Source: Aliiroseovarius crassostreae (GTDB taxonomy: Bacteria; Pseudomonadota; Alphaproteobacteria; Rhodobacterales; Rhodobacteraceae). From it: 64,000 bases of DNA. This document shows positions 35,455 to 46,515 of this stretch, piece by piece. Location of the stretch: NCBI RefSeq assembly GCF_001307765.1, contig NZ_LKBA01000001.1, positions 289,616-353,615 of the forward strand, in the 5' to 3' direction. The notes beneath the pieces were generated by a model. The model was given only the letters and a program-made list of their open reading frames with translations, made no database searches and was not told the origin of the DNA. Position numbers and translations under genes: made by a program. Each line of letters starts with the position of its first letter. Position 1 is the stretch's first letter.

Positions 35455-36282
35455 TCAGTGCGAGGGGTTGGAGACCACATCCAGCAAGCTCCGCCCGCCA
35501 TCGACCTGCAGGATATGGCCGGTCATGAAACTCGACCCGTCCGAGCAGAGGAACTGGGCCGCCTCGGCAATTTCCGTGGCACTGGCAATCCGCCCCAAAG
35601 GCGTGCCTTCGATAATGTCGGCACGTGTGGATTTATCGGCCTTGATGGTTTCGCGCAGGCTTGCGCTCATCAGGGATCCAAAGCTGATCGCGTTGACACG
35701 GATCCGGCTGGGTGCCAGCGCCACCGCCAAGGAGCGGGTCATCTGATCCACCGCCGCAGAGGCCACCGAATAGGCCAGGAGGCCCGGCTGGGTGCGGCAG
35801 GCGGCAATCGAGGAAAGGTTCACGATGGCGCCCAGTGGCGCGTCCTGGTCATCCTCGCTCAGGTCCAGTCCCTGCTGGATCATCCGCTTTGCGACCAGTT
35901 GGCTTAACCGCAGACTGGTCATCAGGTTCTGGTCCAGAAGGGTGCGCATCGCGGTATTGTCCGCATCCAGCGGATCCGAGATCAACACCTGGCGCGAGGC
36001 GTTGATCAGGATGTCGACCTGCTCAAACGCGTCAATTGTTGCCGACAGGAGATTGGCGATGGTCAGCTTTTCACGCAGATCACCGGCAAATATCCGGGTG
36101 TTGGAGCTGCTGCCCTCGTCATCCTCGGGGTTGTCCCCCCATTCTTTCAAAAGGCCCTCTTCGTCCATGTCCGCACAGACCACATTCGCGCCGTGATCGG
36201 CAAAGTGGCGGGCGATGGCCAGGCCAATCCCGTTGGCGGCCCCGGTGACGATGGCAGTTTTGCCTGCGATGGAAAAAGACAT
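35455..36282 (-). CDS. SDR family protein with altered catalytic motif
   Basis: A 275-residue short-chain dehydrogenase-type protein. The NAD(P)-binding TGAANGIG (about 14-21) and the catalytic Ser (NLSSIAA) are present, but the active-site YxxxK reads YSVAS, so the Lys that normally binds the nicotinamide ribose and lowers the Tyr pKa is Ser. The NNAG motif is also changed (INASRQ). The C-terminal FMTGHILQVDGG ending is typical. It may be a poor or non-classical enzyme. It follows the rsmC-like gene by about 38 bases and precedes hemF, so it appears to be in that run of genes. Confidence 0.85.
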   Translation of the reverse strand: MSFSIAGKTAIVTGAANGIGLAIARHFADHGANVVCADMDEEGLLKEWGDNPEDDEGSSSNTRIFAGDLREKLTIANLLSATIDAFEQVDILINASRQVLISDPLDADNTAMRTLLDQNLMTSLRLSQLVAKRMIQQGLDLSEDDQDAPLGAIVNLSSIAACRTQPGLLAYSVASAAVDQMTRSLAVALAPSRIRVNAISFGSLMSASLRETIKADKSTRADIIEGTPLGRIASATEIAEAAQFLCSDGSSFMTGHILQVDGGRSLLDVVSNPSH

Positions 36283-36320
36283 GCGGTTCTCCTGATTCCC
36301 CAGCCCGACCCTAAGCGATC

Positions 36321-37322
36321 TTACCGGGTCGTGCGAAGTGACTTTGTGTCCGGCCGGGCGGCACGGATGACCTTGAAGCCCGAGGTCCCGCCGATTTCGG
36401 ACACGTCGCGGAAATATTGCGCCAGCGTGTCTTCATAGGGCAGGTGGCGGTTGGCGACCATGATGAACTGGCCCGCCCCCTTGAGGATCTTTGCTGCGGT
36501 CTGGATGAATGCGCGGCCCAGATCCGGGTCGCCCTTGCGTCCGGTGTGAAAGGGTGGGTTGGAGACCACTACGTCATAGGGCGCTTTGGCCAGATAGGTC
36601 GTGGCGTCCCCCCACAGGAAATGAGCACGCGGATCGGTGATATTGCGACGCGCGCAGTCCAGCGCCGTGGCATTGGCTTCAATCAGGTCGAGGTGCTCTA
36701 CTGCGTCTTGCGCCAGAATATGCCGTGACAGATATCCCCAGCCCGCGCCGAGATCCGCCACGCGCCCGCTGAGCGTTTGCGGCAGCGCATCGATCAGAGC
36801 AGCGGATCCCTTGTCGATCCCATCTGCGGAAAAGACGCCGGGACGGGTGATGAAATCCCCTGCAATCACCGTGTCCTTTGCCGCCCAGTCGGACAGGTAG
36901 GCACCGTGCAGCCAGGCAATCTTGCCATGGGCCTTGGATATCACCCCGTCAAGTGAGGCGCGCTTTTTGAGCAGTTTCAGCAGGCTGTCGATACCATCGG
37001 TTTTCTGCCCATCCAGAACGATCAGCCCGCCCTGCGTGGCCTTGCTGGCCTCCGCGGCCCAGGCCTGTGCCAGGGCTTTGGCGCGTGGAACACATATGAT
37101 TGCGGCGGCGATGTCTTGCGCGGGCAGGGTGGGGGACACAGACCAGCCCTTTGCCTGCCAGGTCACATGGACCGGGAAATCCGGCGCGATGATCACGGTG
37201 CGTTCACGGGGAAGTCCGGACAGGTCCATGTCGGGCGTCGGGCCAAAGATCGCAATCTGTCCGTCTTCGGGCAGGGTAAGGCCAGCCTCGCCAGATGCGA
37301 GGGCAAAACGGGTGTGAAACAT
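36321..37322 (-). CDS. rsmC: RsmC-like 16S rRNA methyltransferase
   Basis: A 333-residue class I SAM-dependent methyltransferase. The C-terminal half has the SAM motif VADLGAGWGYLS (about 185-196) and the NPPFH motif (about 249-253) typical of N2-guanine methyltransferases; the N-terminal half is a degenerate copy of the fold, as in RsmC (m2G1207). Identity as RsmC rather than RlmG rests on length and this arrangement. It lies between clpS (30 bases upstream) and the SDR gene. Confidence 0.82.
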   Translation of the reverse strand: MFHTRFALASGEAGLTLPEDGQIAIFGPTPDMDLSGLPRERTVIIAPDFPVHVTWQAKGWSVSPTLPAQDIAAAIICVPRAKALAQAWAAEASKATQGGLIVLDGQKTDGIDSLLKLLKKRASLDGVISKAHGKIAWLHGAYLSDWAAKDTVIAGDFITRPGVFSADGIDKGSAALIDALPQTLSGRVADLGAGWGYLSRHILAQDAVEHLDLIEANATALDCARRNITDPRAHFLWGDATTYLAKAPYDVVVSNPPFHTGRKGDPDLGRAFIQTAAKILKGAGQFIMVANRHLPYEDTLAQYFRDVSEIGGTSGFKVIRAARPDTKSLRTTR

Positions 37323-37352
37323 GTTCAGCCTCCGCTCAGAGGGTTGATGGGA

Positions 37353-37706
37353 TTATTCTCGTTCCATGGTGCATTGCAGCGGGTGTTGATGCTCGCGCGC
37401 CAGCTGCATGACCTGGGTGACTTTGGTTTCGGCGATTTCAAAGGAAAAGACGCCCACAACGGCCAGACCCTTTTTATGAACGGTCAACATCAGTTCGAAC
37501 GCCTGCGCATGGTTCATGCCGAAGAAACGTTCCAGGATCATCACCACGAATTCCATCGGGGTGAAGTCATCGTTCAGGATCATGACCTTGTACATCGGCG
37601 GTCGCTTGGTCTTGGGTTTGGTGGCCAGCGCCACACCCAGATCGCCATCATCGTCGCTTCCGCCGTTGCGCTGCGCGGTGGTCATGAGGATGGGGTCAAA
37701 ACGCAC
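37353..37706 (-). CDS. clpS: ATP-dependent Clp protease adaptor ClpS
   Basis: A 117-residue adaptor that delivers N-end-rule substrates to ClpAP. The core [16 protein letters not shown] (about 39-54) holds the Asn-Asp-Asp pocket residues, then [24 protein letters not shown] and the C-terminal [10 protein letters not shown]. The GTG at 37706 has a GGAGAA site and a family-like N-terminus; an ATG at 37685 would give a form seven residues shorter. The N-terminal 30 residues are flexible, as usual. First gene of a run with rsmC. Confidence 0.94.
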   Translation of the reverse strand: MRFDPILMTTAQRNGGSDDDGDLGVALATKPKTKRPPMYKVMILNDDFTPMEFVVMILERFFGMNHAQAFELMLTVHKKGLAVVGVFSFEIAETKVTQVMQLAREHQHPLQCTMERE

Positions 37707-38241
37707 GGGGGCTTCTCCGAAGATCTGTCATGTTTGCAGCTGGGCCCGGTTGGGCCAGTCTGGTGCTTTGCCGAGTATATAGGGACGGCGCGGAAGTTTC
37801 AAAAGGGCCGGTTCCCCCTGTCCGGGGCCGAATATCATGAGGCTCTTAACAGACTGCGCATAAAAGTCACAACAATTGGTTTCGTTGCAGCGGGCGCGGG
37901 TGGGGTGAGAGTATGGCGGGATTTCGGGCGGAGGTCTGATGTCGTGCTCTGGGGCGTTTGGGTTGCAGCCATATTGTCGGAATTCGAACAGGTTGGATGA
38001 TGGGTCGATCCTGCGGGGGTAAAGGGCAGAAGTTGTGGTCTGCCCATGCAGGAATACTTAAGATTGTGGCGTGGTCAGAAGGTCACGGCGCGGAACCTCT
38101 CGCAAAACAAGGGAAAATTGACTTTCCATGATTGGAATTCTTGTGTTACGCTGAAGAAAATAAATGAACGGGCGTCAGACCCGATTTCAGACGCAGACCC
38201 GAACAGGGCATGTCTGATTTGAGGCAGAAAAGGTAAGCGAC
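37707..38241. other. Gene-free stretch between clpS and the D-Ala-D-Ala carboxypeptidase gene
   Basis: About 535 bases between divergent genes. A TTGACT box (38118-38123) followed by an AT-rich region suggests a promoter for the carboxypeptidase, but the -10 box is poor. The rest shows no repeat, hairpin terminator or credible small gene. Short open frames here lack ribosome sites and are not reported. Confidence 0.5.
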
Positions 38242-39759
38242 GTGCAGACACGTCTTGGGCAGTGGGCCAGTTTTTGGCTATTTCTCGCAGTATTTTGCGT
38301 TATGTCGGCGGTTTCGGTCCGGCAGGTGGTGGCTGCGCCGTATGCGGCCATGGTGATGGACGCGCGCTCGGGTAAAATTCTTCATGCCCGCAATGCCGAT
38401 ACGCGGCTGCACCCGGCGTCACTCACCAAGATGATGACACTTTATATTGCATTTGAAGCAATATCTCGTGGGGAAATTTCTCTGGATACGGTGGTTACGA
38501 TCACCCAAAAGGCGGCCGCTGAGCCGCCCTCGAAGCTGGGGTTGCGGGCCGGGCAGAAGATCAAGCTGCGCTATCTGATTCGTGCCGCCGCCATCAAATC
38601 CGCCAATGATGCCGCCACCGCGATCGGGATTGCGATTTCGGGGTCAGAGGCAGCTTTTGCACGCAGGATGAACCGGACCGCCAAGGCGATGGGGATGACC
38701 CGGACGCATTTCAAGAATGCCAATGGCCTGACGGAAAGCGGCCACCTGTCCACGGCGCGGGACATGACGACCCTGGGGCGGCATGTTTTTTATGATTACC
38801 CGGATTATTACAACCTGTTCTCGCGCCGGACGGCGGATGCCGGAATGCGGCAGGTGAACAACACCAACACGCGGTTTCTAAACAGCTATCGCGGTGCGGA
38901 CGGGATTAAGACCGGGTATACCCGCGCGGCCGGTTTCAATCTGGTTGCCTCTGCGCAGCGTGGGAGCGAGCGGATTATCACCACCGTGTTTGGCGGGCGG
39001 TCCACCGCGTCGCGCAATGCAAAGGTGGCGGAGCTGATGGATCTTGGGTTCCGTCGCGCCCCCAGTCGTTTGGCGGTGCGCAAACCGTCCAAGCCGACCT
39101 ATCAGGGCAATGGCACGCCGCAAGGGGCGGGCAAGACCATTCGTCTGGTGGGGGCGGTGAAAACCAGTCCGCGCCCAATGCTGCGCCCCGCTTCGGGAAC
39201 GCCTGAGACCACAGCGGAACCTGTTACCTCCGCGCAATTGGCGGCGCTGAGTGAGGGGATCGCCGAGGCGGTCGAAGACGTGAACCGGGAAGTTGTGGTT
39301 GCCGCCGCAACTCCGGTTGCGCCTGTTCCCGCCCCTGTTCCCGCACCGTCGCCGGTTGTGGCGCAGAAATCTGCGACGCGCCCGGTCACCAGCAGCCTTC
39401 TGGCTCCGGCGTCTGTCACGGCCCCGCGCCCGCGCCCTGCGGGGATCGTGCTTGCGGCTCGTGCCAAAACGCCCACCGATCCTGTGCCGCAGGAAGTGGT
39501 GACGCGGATGTCCACGTCCGGTGGACGTCATTGGGGCATCAATGTCGGTATTCTCGGGTCGCGCTATCAGGCGGAGCGCCTGTTGCTGAAAACCGCGTTG
39601 AAAGAGATCGACACGCTGGATGATGCGCTGCGCAAAGTGGTGAAGCGTCCGAAGGGGTGGTATGCGAATTTTGTCGGAATGACAGAGGAGCAGGCCGATC
39701 TTGCCTGTCGCCGCCTGAGCGCCCGGAACACGGAGTGCAAGGTGTTGGGGCCGAGCTGA
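38242..39759 (+). CDS. dacC: D-alanyl-D-alanine carboxypeptidase with SPOR domain
   Basis: A 505-residue low-molecular-mass PBP that trims the terminal D-Ala from peptidoglycan pentapeptides. A signal peptide (about 1-32) is followed by an S11 peptidase domain with SLTK (Ser about 60), SAN (about 119-121) and KTG (about 216-218). A Pro/Ala-rich linker (about 285-420) leads to a C-terminal SPOR domain (about 430-505, GINVGILGSRYQAERLL), which binds denuded glycan and targets the septum. The GTG at 38242 has an AAAGGTAAG site. The dacC name is only by analogy; SPOR-tailed carboxypeptidases are common in alphaproteobacteria. Confidence 0.93.
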   Translation: MQTRLGQWASFWLFLAVFCVMSAVSVRQVVAAPYAAMVMDARSGKILHARNADTRLHPASLTKMMTLYIAFEAISRGEISLDTVVTITQKAAAEPPSKLGLRAGQKIKLRYLIRAAAIKSANDAATAIGIAISGSEAAFARRMNRTAKAMGMTRTHFKNANGLTESGHLSTARDMTTLGRHVFYDYPDYYNLFSRRTADAGMRQVNNTNTRFLNSYRGADGIKTGYTRAAGFNLVASAQRGSERIITTVFGGRSTASRNAKVAELMDLGFRRAPSRLAVRKPSKPTYQGNGTPQGAGKTIRLVGAVKTSPRPMLRPASGTPETTAEPVTSAQLAALSEGIAEAVEDVNREVVVAAATPVAPVPAPVPAPSPVVAQKSATRPVTSSLLAPASVTAPRPRPAGIVLAARAKTPTDPVPQEVVTRMSTSGGRHWGINVGILGSRYQAERLLLKTALKEIDTLDDALRKVVKRPKGWYANFVGMTEEQADLACRRLSARNTECKVLGPS

Positions 39760-39796
39760 TCCCACCAACTTGCATTGCAGGTAAAGTTCGAAACAA

Positions 39797-39835
39797 GACA
39801 AAAGGCACGGATTTCCGGCGCCCTTTGCTGTTTTG
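39797..39835. terminator. Possible terminator between the carboxypeptidase gene and yejF
   Basis: ACAAAA/TTTTGT, GGC/GCC and CGG/CCG pair with small bulges, between the convergent genes. Weak. Confidence 0.35.
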
Positions 39836-39854
39836 TCAGACTTGTGATCAGGCT

Positions 39855-41467
<1,613 letters not shown>

Positions 41468-41471
<4 letters not shown>

Positions 41472-42574
41472 TGGAACGTCTTTCGCGGGTCAAAGGCGTC
41501 GCGCACCCCTTCGAAGATGAAGACAAGCAGCGACAGCAGGATCGAGAAGGTCAGGAAGGCGGTGAAGGCAAGCCAGGGCGCCTGCAGGTTGGCCTTGGCC
41601 TGACGGGTCAGCTCCCCCAGCGATGGCGCAGAGGAGGGCAGCCCGAAACCGAGGAAATCCAGCGTTGCCAAGGTTGAGATCGTGCCGGTGATAATGAACG
41701 GCAGGAGCGTGAGCGTGGCCACCATCGCGTTGGGCAGAACATGGCGATACATGATGACCCGGTTCGAGACGCCAAGGGCGCGCGCGGCGCGGACATATTC
41801 GAAATTGCGCGCGCGCAGGAACTCGGCCCGCACAACGCCGACCAGCGCTGGCCAGCCGAACAGGACAGTCACAAAGACCAAAAGCCAGAAGCTGCGTCCG
41901 AGAATGGCAAACAGGATGATGATGACGTAAAGCGATGGGGTAGAGCCCCAGATCTCCAGAAGGCGTTGGAAAATCAGGTCGGTCTTGCCGCCGAAATAGC
42001 CCTGGATCGCCCCCGCAGCGATGCCGATGACCGAGGTCAGCAGGGTCACGACAATGGTGAAAACCACCGACAGCCGAAAGCCATAGATCACCCGCGCCAG
42101 CACATCGCGCGACGTGTCATCGGTGCCCAGCCAGTTTTGCGCACTGGGGGCTGAGGGCACGGCCCCGCCCGTGTCGACAATGGTGGTGTAGCTATAGGGG
42201 ATCGGGGGCCATAACAGCCACCCGGCTTCGACAGGCGCACCTTCGAACTGACCGGTTGCGGCCTCGGCGATCACCTCGTCGGGGGCGTCCCAGCATGCTT
42301 CCAGCCCGCCGGTTTTGATCAGGCACTGCACCTCGATATCCCCATAGGGGGCTTCGGTCCTGAAATCGCCGCCAAAGGTGGTTTCGGGATAGAATTTCAT
42401 GATCGGCACATAAAACTCGCCGCGATAGCTCACCAAAATCGGTTTGTCATTGGCCAGAAGTTCCGCGATCAGCGACAGGCCAAACAGCAGGCAGAAGATA
42501 ATCAGCGACCAGAAAGCGCGCCCGTTGCGGCGGAAATTGCGCCAGCGGCGCTGGTTGAGGGGGGAGAGCGTCAT
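41468..42574 (-). CDS. yejE: Oligopeptide/microcin C-type ABC transporter permease YejE
   Basis: A 368-residue inner-membrane permease with an N-terminal membrane segment (about 20-40), a long periplasmic insertion (about 45-150) and a C-terminal block of five membrane helices containing the EAA-type loop (about 245-265, VRAARALGVSNRVIMYRHVLPNA). The N-terminal sequence with RRWRNFRRNGRAFWSL is typical of YejE/OppC-type proteins. It starts three bases after the yejB stop codon. Confidence 0.94.
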
Positions 42575-42577
42575 GGA

Positions 42578-43663
42578 TCAGCCCTCCCGCGCTTCAAAGT
42601 CGATGCGCGGATCGACAAAGACATACATGAGGTCAGAGAGGATACCGATCACCAGCCCCATCAGGCCAAAGACGAACAGGGTGCCGAAAATCACCGGGTA
42701 ATCGCGTTGCAGCGCGGCTTCGAACCCCAGCCGGCCAAGCCCGTCCAGCGAGAACAGCGTCTCGATAATGACCGAGCTGCCGAAGAAAACGCCCAGGAAG
42801 ACCGAGGGGAAACCTGCGATCACGATCAACATCGCATTGCGGAACACATGGCCATAAAGCACCCGGTTCTCAGCCAGGCCCTTTGCGCGGGCGGTGACCA
42901 CATATTGCTTTTTGATCTCGTCGAGAAAGCTGTTTTTGGTCAGCAGCGTGAGCGTGGCAAAACTGGCGATTGTGGTGGCCAGGACCGGCAGGGTGATGTG
43001 CCAGAAATAGTCGATGATCTTGCCCCAGAGGCTCAGTTCTTCGAAATTGTCCGAGGTCAGGCCGCGCAGTGGGAACCATTGCAGATAGGATCCGCCCGCA
43101 AACACGACCAGAAGCAGGATCGCAAACAGAAAGCCGGGGATGGCATAGGCGATGATGATCATGCCCGAGGTCCAGGTGTCAAAGCGTGATCCGTCCTGCA
43201 CGGCTTTCTTGATCCCCAGCGGGATCGACACGATATAGGCGATCAGCGTGGACCACAGGCCAAGGGTGATCGACACGGGCAGCTTCTCGGCCACCAGTTC
43301 GAACACGCCGATGGACCGGAAATAGCTTTCGCCAAAATCCAGCCGCATATAATTCCACAGCATCAGGAAAAACCGTTCCACCGGCGGCTTGTCGAGGCCA
43401 AACTCCCGTTCCAGCTCTTCGATGAACTCCTTGGGAAGGCCGCGCGCCCCAATGTATTCGCTGTCGGACCCAAAGGTTTCCTCTCCCACATCATTGGCAT
43501 TGCCGATGATCTGCTGGGTCACATCCCCTTCGCCCTGAAGCTTGGCCAGCACCTGTTCAACAGGGCCACCCGGCACAAACTGGGTCAGCGTGAAGTTGAT
43601 GATCATGATGCCCAGAAGGGTTGGGATGATCAGCAGAAGACGTCGTAAAATATAAGCGCCCAC
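42578..43663 (-). CDS. yejB: Oligopeptide/microcin C-type ABC transporter permease YejB
   Basis: A 361-residue permease of the OppB/YejB type. The N-terminal helix ([18 protein letters not shown]) is followed by a periplasmic insertion (about 30-125) with the [11 protein letters not shown] segment, then five membrane helices and the EAA loop [22 protein letters not shown] (about 260-281). The GTG start has a GAGGT site. It follows yejA by six bases. Confidence 0.95.
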   Translation of the reverse strand: MGAYILRRLLLIIPTLLGIMIINFTLTQFVPGGPVEQVLAKLQGEGDVTQQIIGNANDVGEETFGSDSEYIGARGLPKEFIEELEREFGLDKPPVERFFLMLWNYMRLDFGESYFRSIGVFELVAEKLPVSITLGLWSTLIAYIVSIPLGIKKAVQDGSRFDTWTSGMIIIAYAIPGFLFAILLLVVFAGGSYLQWFPLRGLTSDNFEELSLWGKIIDYFWHITLPVLATTIASFATLTLLTKNSFLDEIKKQYVVTARAKGLAENRVLYGHVFRNAMLIVIAGFPSVFLGVFFGSSVIIETLFSLDGLGRLGFEAALQRDYPVIFGTLFVFGLMGLVIGILSDLMYVFVDPRIDFEAREG

Positions 43664-43669
43664 AGGGGA

Positions 43670-45610
43670 TTACCTCAGCACACCTTTGGATTTCAAAGCG
43701 GCGTATTTATCTTCGTTGATCCACCAGAAATCAAGAAAGCCCGTTGCATAGGGCGGCAGGTTTTCGGGGTGTTCAAAAAAGTCGTAATAGGCCAGCCATG
43801 TATCGGGAACATACCCGGCGTGGATCATGATGCGTTCATGGCGCAGCGCACGGTCCAATGCGGTGAGGGTGGTGATTTCGTCTTCACGGGTTGTGGTGTC
43901 CAGAGCTGCGGTAATGATGGCGTCAACCAGGGGGCTGCGCAGCGTGGCCGGGTTGTAAGAGGAGACTTCGGCTGTTTCAGAGCCAAACATCTGCCGAAGA
44001 CCGGTGCTGGCCTGGATAAAGGTATTATATTGCGTGAACAGCATCTGGTAATCCTTGTCCAGATACCGTTTCTGCATCTGGGCCGAGTCGACCTTTTCCG
44101 CTTTCGCGTCGATCCCCAGATCCTGAAGCGCCTTTACATAGGCGGTGATGATCGCCGAGGCAGTGTTGGAGGTTGCCGATGACAGCAGGAATTCCAGCGT
44201 CATCTGGTTGCCGGCTGCATCGCGCAATACGCCTGCGTCATCCACACGCCATCCGGCCTGTTCCAGCAGCTTCAGGGCCTTGCGCTTGTTCTTGCGGTCT
44301 GATGGTTTATCGGGGTTTGAGCTGTGCGCCATCACCGCCGGTTCCGTCAGCATCTCTTCCGGCACCAAATCCCCGAGCGATTTCAGAAACGCAAGTTCCT
44401 TGCCCTCGGGCAGCCCCTCGGCCATCACCTCAGTCCCTTGTGAGAAGGAATGGCGCTGGGTGGTCAGGCCATATTGCAGGGACTTGCTGACCCATTCGAA
44501 GTTGAACAGAAGCGACAGCGCATGGCGAACTGTCTTGTCATCCAGCGGCGCCTTCAGGGTGTTGAAGATGATGCCGCTATTGCTGGGCGGGTTTTGCAGC
44601 AAAATCTCTTCGCGCACCACGTCGCCGTTTTCCACGGAGGGGAAATCATAGTCGATGGCCCAGCGTTTGGTGCTGCCTTCGGGGCGGAAGGTGACCTCGC
44701 CTGCCTTGAACGCTTCAAACTCGGCCGTGTCATCGGCGAAATATTCAAACCGGACATAATCGAAATTGTGACGGCCCTGGTTGATCGGCAGATGCCAGCC
44801 CCAGTAATCGGGATTGCGCTTGTAAACCACATAGCGGTTCAGCTCGTAGTCATCCAACTGGTAAGGCCCGCTGGCCATCGGGGATTTCAACGACCCTTCG
44901 TCCAGCCGTTCACCGGTTTCCTCATACCAGGCTTTGGAGAAAATCGGCGTGCCCCCGACCTGGTCGATCAATGAGCGGCGGGAAATGCCATCTGCAAAAG
45001 TATATTTGATCGTGTGATCATCCAGCACTTCGACCGACGTGATCAGCTCCTTGACCGCACGTGCGTAGGAGCGAATGGCCTGCTCCAGAAACAGATTATG
45101 CGTGAATGCGGCATCATGTGCGGTCAGCGGAGATCCGTCGCGGAACCGCGCTTCGGGGCGCATGTGAAAGATGCAATAGGACTGATCCTCGGGGTATTCC
45201 ACGCTTTCTGCAATCAGACCATAGCTGTCGGTGATGCTGTCTGCGGGGGTGCCGCCGCCAAAGGGCATTTCTCCGAACATGCTTTCCGCCACGACACTGG
45301 AGTTCACCTCGGCGTCGCCGGATTTCCAGGACCACCGGTTGAAGCCATTAAATGTCCCGCGTTTCGACAGAGTGATGGTGCCGCCTTTCGGGGCGTTTGG
45401 ATTGACATAGTTGAGATGGGGGAAGTCAGCCGGGTATTGCAGCTCACCATAGAAGGAATACCCGTGGCTTCGGATCAATTTCCCGCCAGAGCCAGCGCTG
45501 CCCGATGCCCAGCCCGTGCGTGGAATGCCGCCAAGCCCCACCGCTGTTCCCGCTCCTATCAGACCAAGGGCCGTGCGACGGGATACGGGGCCAAAACGCG
45601 ATGAGGTCAT
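43670..45610 (-). CDS. yejA: Oligopeptide/microcin C-type ABC transporter substrate-binding protein YejA
   Basis: A 646-residue periplasmic SBP of the cluster C (peptide) family. The N-terminus has a Tat-type twin-Arg motif (VSRRTALGLIG, about 9-19), so it is probably exported folded. The family features GSGGKLIRSHGYSFYGELQYP, FNGFNRWSWKSGD and WINEDKYAAL are present. The ATG at 45610 follows an AGGAGA site; the frame extends 12 codons further without support. First gene of yejABEF; the promoter must lie in the 260-base gap before cycM. Confidence 0.94.
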   Translation of the reverse strand: MTSSRFGPVSRRTALGLIGAGTAVGLGGIPRTGWASGSAGSGGKLIRSHGYSFYGELQYPADFPHLNYVNPNAPKGGTITLSKRGTFNGFNRWSWKSGDAEVNSSVVAESMFGEMPFGGGTPADSITDSYGLIAESVEYPEDQSYCIFHMRPEARFRDGSPLTAHDAAFTHNLFLEQAIRSYARAVKELITSVEVLDDHTIKYTFADGISRRSLIDQVGGTPIFSKAWYEETGERLDEGSLKSPMASGPYQLDDYELNRYVVYKRNPDYWGWHLPINQGRHNFDYVRFEYFADDTAEFEAFKAGEVTFRPEGSTKRWAIDYDFPSVENGDVVREEILLQNPPSNSGIIFNTLKAPLDDKTVRHALSLLFNFEWVSKSLQYGLTTQRHSFSQGTEVMAEGLPEGKELAFLKSLGDLVPEEMLTEPAVMAHSSNPDKPSDRKNKRKALKLLEQAGWRVDDAGVLRDAAGNQMTLEFLLSSATSNTASAIITAYVKALQDLGIDAKAEKVDSAQMQKRYLDKDYQMLFTQYNTFIQASTGLRQMFGSETAEVSSYNPATLRSPLVDAIITAALDTTTREDEITTLTALDRALRHERIMIHAGYVPDTWLAYYDFFEHPENLPPYATGFLDFWWINEDKYAALKSKGVLR

Positions 45611-45691
45611 GATGGATCTCCTGATGTCATCTTGTTGCAGATACACAACCCGCGGTGAAACCGGACAGGCGTGTCATTCCTATCGGACGTT

Positions 45692-45705
45692 AAAGCGTTT
45701 TAGGA
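45692..45705. repeat. Family 1 repeat terminus, solitary fragment
   Basis: TTAAAGCGTTTTAG matches one end of the dispersed element; the rest is missing. It lies in the gap upstream of yejA. Confidence 0.4.
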
Positions 45706-45801
45706 ACTGTGTGAATCCCAAACTTGGCTCTGGAACCTCGCGCGGGTTCAATCCTGCGTGGGGGTAGGCGGAGAATTGCTGGATGGGGGCGGGCCGTAAA
45801 G

Positions 45802-45830
45802 AAAAAGGCCACCAGCATCGGCTGATGGCC
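45802..45830 (-). terminator. Rho-independent terminator of the membrane cytochrome c gene
   Basis: A 10-bp stem (GGCCACCAGC with GCTGATGGCC, one wobble) and 4-base loop, followed on the minus strand by TTTTT. Confidence 0.8.
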
Positions 45831-45870
45831 CTGTCTTCAATCTGTGTCAGGCGCCGCCTGTATCGGGGGC

Positions 45871-46398
45871 TTAGCCGCCGATGGTGCCCAGATAGGCAAT
45901 CAGGTTGGCACGATCGGTGTCTTTCTTCAGGCCCTTGAAGGTCATCTTGTTGCCCGGAGCATAGGCTTTCGGATCAGCCAGCCAGGTGTTCAGCTCTTCT
46001 GCAGTCCAGTTTGAACCAGCCAGCCCTGCCAGCGCGTCCGAATAGCCGAAGCCGTCGACCGAGGCGATCGGGCGATTAACAAGACCGTAGAGATTCGGGC
46101 CGGTGCCGTTGGCGCCGTCTGTCAGCTTGTGACAGGCTTTACACTTGCTCCAGACTTTTGCGCCTTTTTCGGCGTCGGCTGATGCCAGAAGCTCGTCAAA
46201 GGAAACTTCTTCCACCACTTCCTCTTCTGCGGCCTCTTCACCGGTAGCCAGAACAAAGCCGGTGGTTGCACGACTGTCAGCAGCGCGGCTATCGCCTTCG
46301 GTAAACAGGATATCAGCAGCCCAGCTGCCCAGAAGGAAAACAAGCAGGGCACCGCACAGGGCGCCACCGGCTTTCGTCAGTGTCATAGTGTCGAACAT
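45871..46398 (-). CDS. Membrane-anchored cytochrome c (CycM/c552-like)
   Basis: A 175-residue class I cytochrome c with an N-terminal uncleaved anchor (about 5-30), a Glu/Ala-rich linker (about 50-75) and a haem domain (about 75-175) with CKACH (about 97), the NLYGLVNRP stretch and the axial Met in KMTFKG. This arrangement matches the CycM/cytochrome c552-type electron carriers of alphaproteobacteria that connect bc1 to terminal oxidases. I chose the ATG at 46398; a TTG at 46419 would add seven residues. It is divergent from pheA. Confidence 0.88.
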   Translation of the reverse strand: MFDTMTLTKAGGALCGALLVFLLGSWAADILFTEGDSRAADSRATTGFVLATGEEAAEEEVVEEVSFDELLASADAEKGAKVWSKCKACHKLTDGANGTGPNLYGLVNRPIASVDGFGYSDALAGLAGSNWTAEELNTWLADPKAYAPGNKMTFKGLKKDTDRANLIAYLGTIGG

Positions 46399-46515
46399 GT
46401 CGCGTCTCGTTTCATCCAAAGTTAAAGCCTTCTAGCCGCTTCCCTTGTGTCATTTCAAGCGATATGACGCTTATTCACAGGGACAAATTGCCATAGTGCA
46501 GGAGTGAACAGCCAA

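Noticed and set aside
33901..35907. A 668-codon open frame on the plus strand across hemF and the SDR gene
   Set aside because: It lies antisense to well-recognised genes and has no family similarity; high GC at third positions keeps such frames open.
45741..45760. A T-arm-like hairpin with GGGTTCAATCC
   Set aside because: No acceptor stem, D-arm or anticodon arm could be drawn around it, so it is not a tRNA gene; it may be chance or a remnant.
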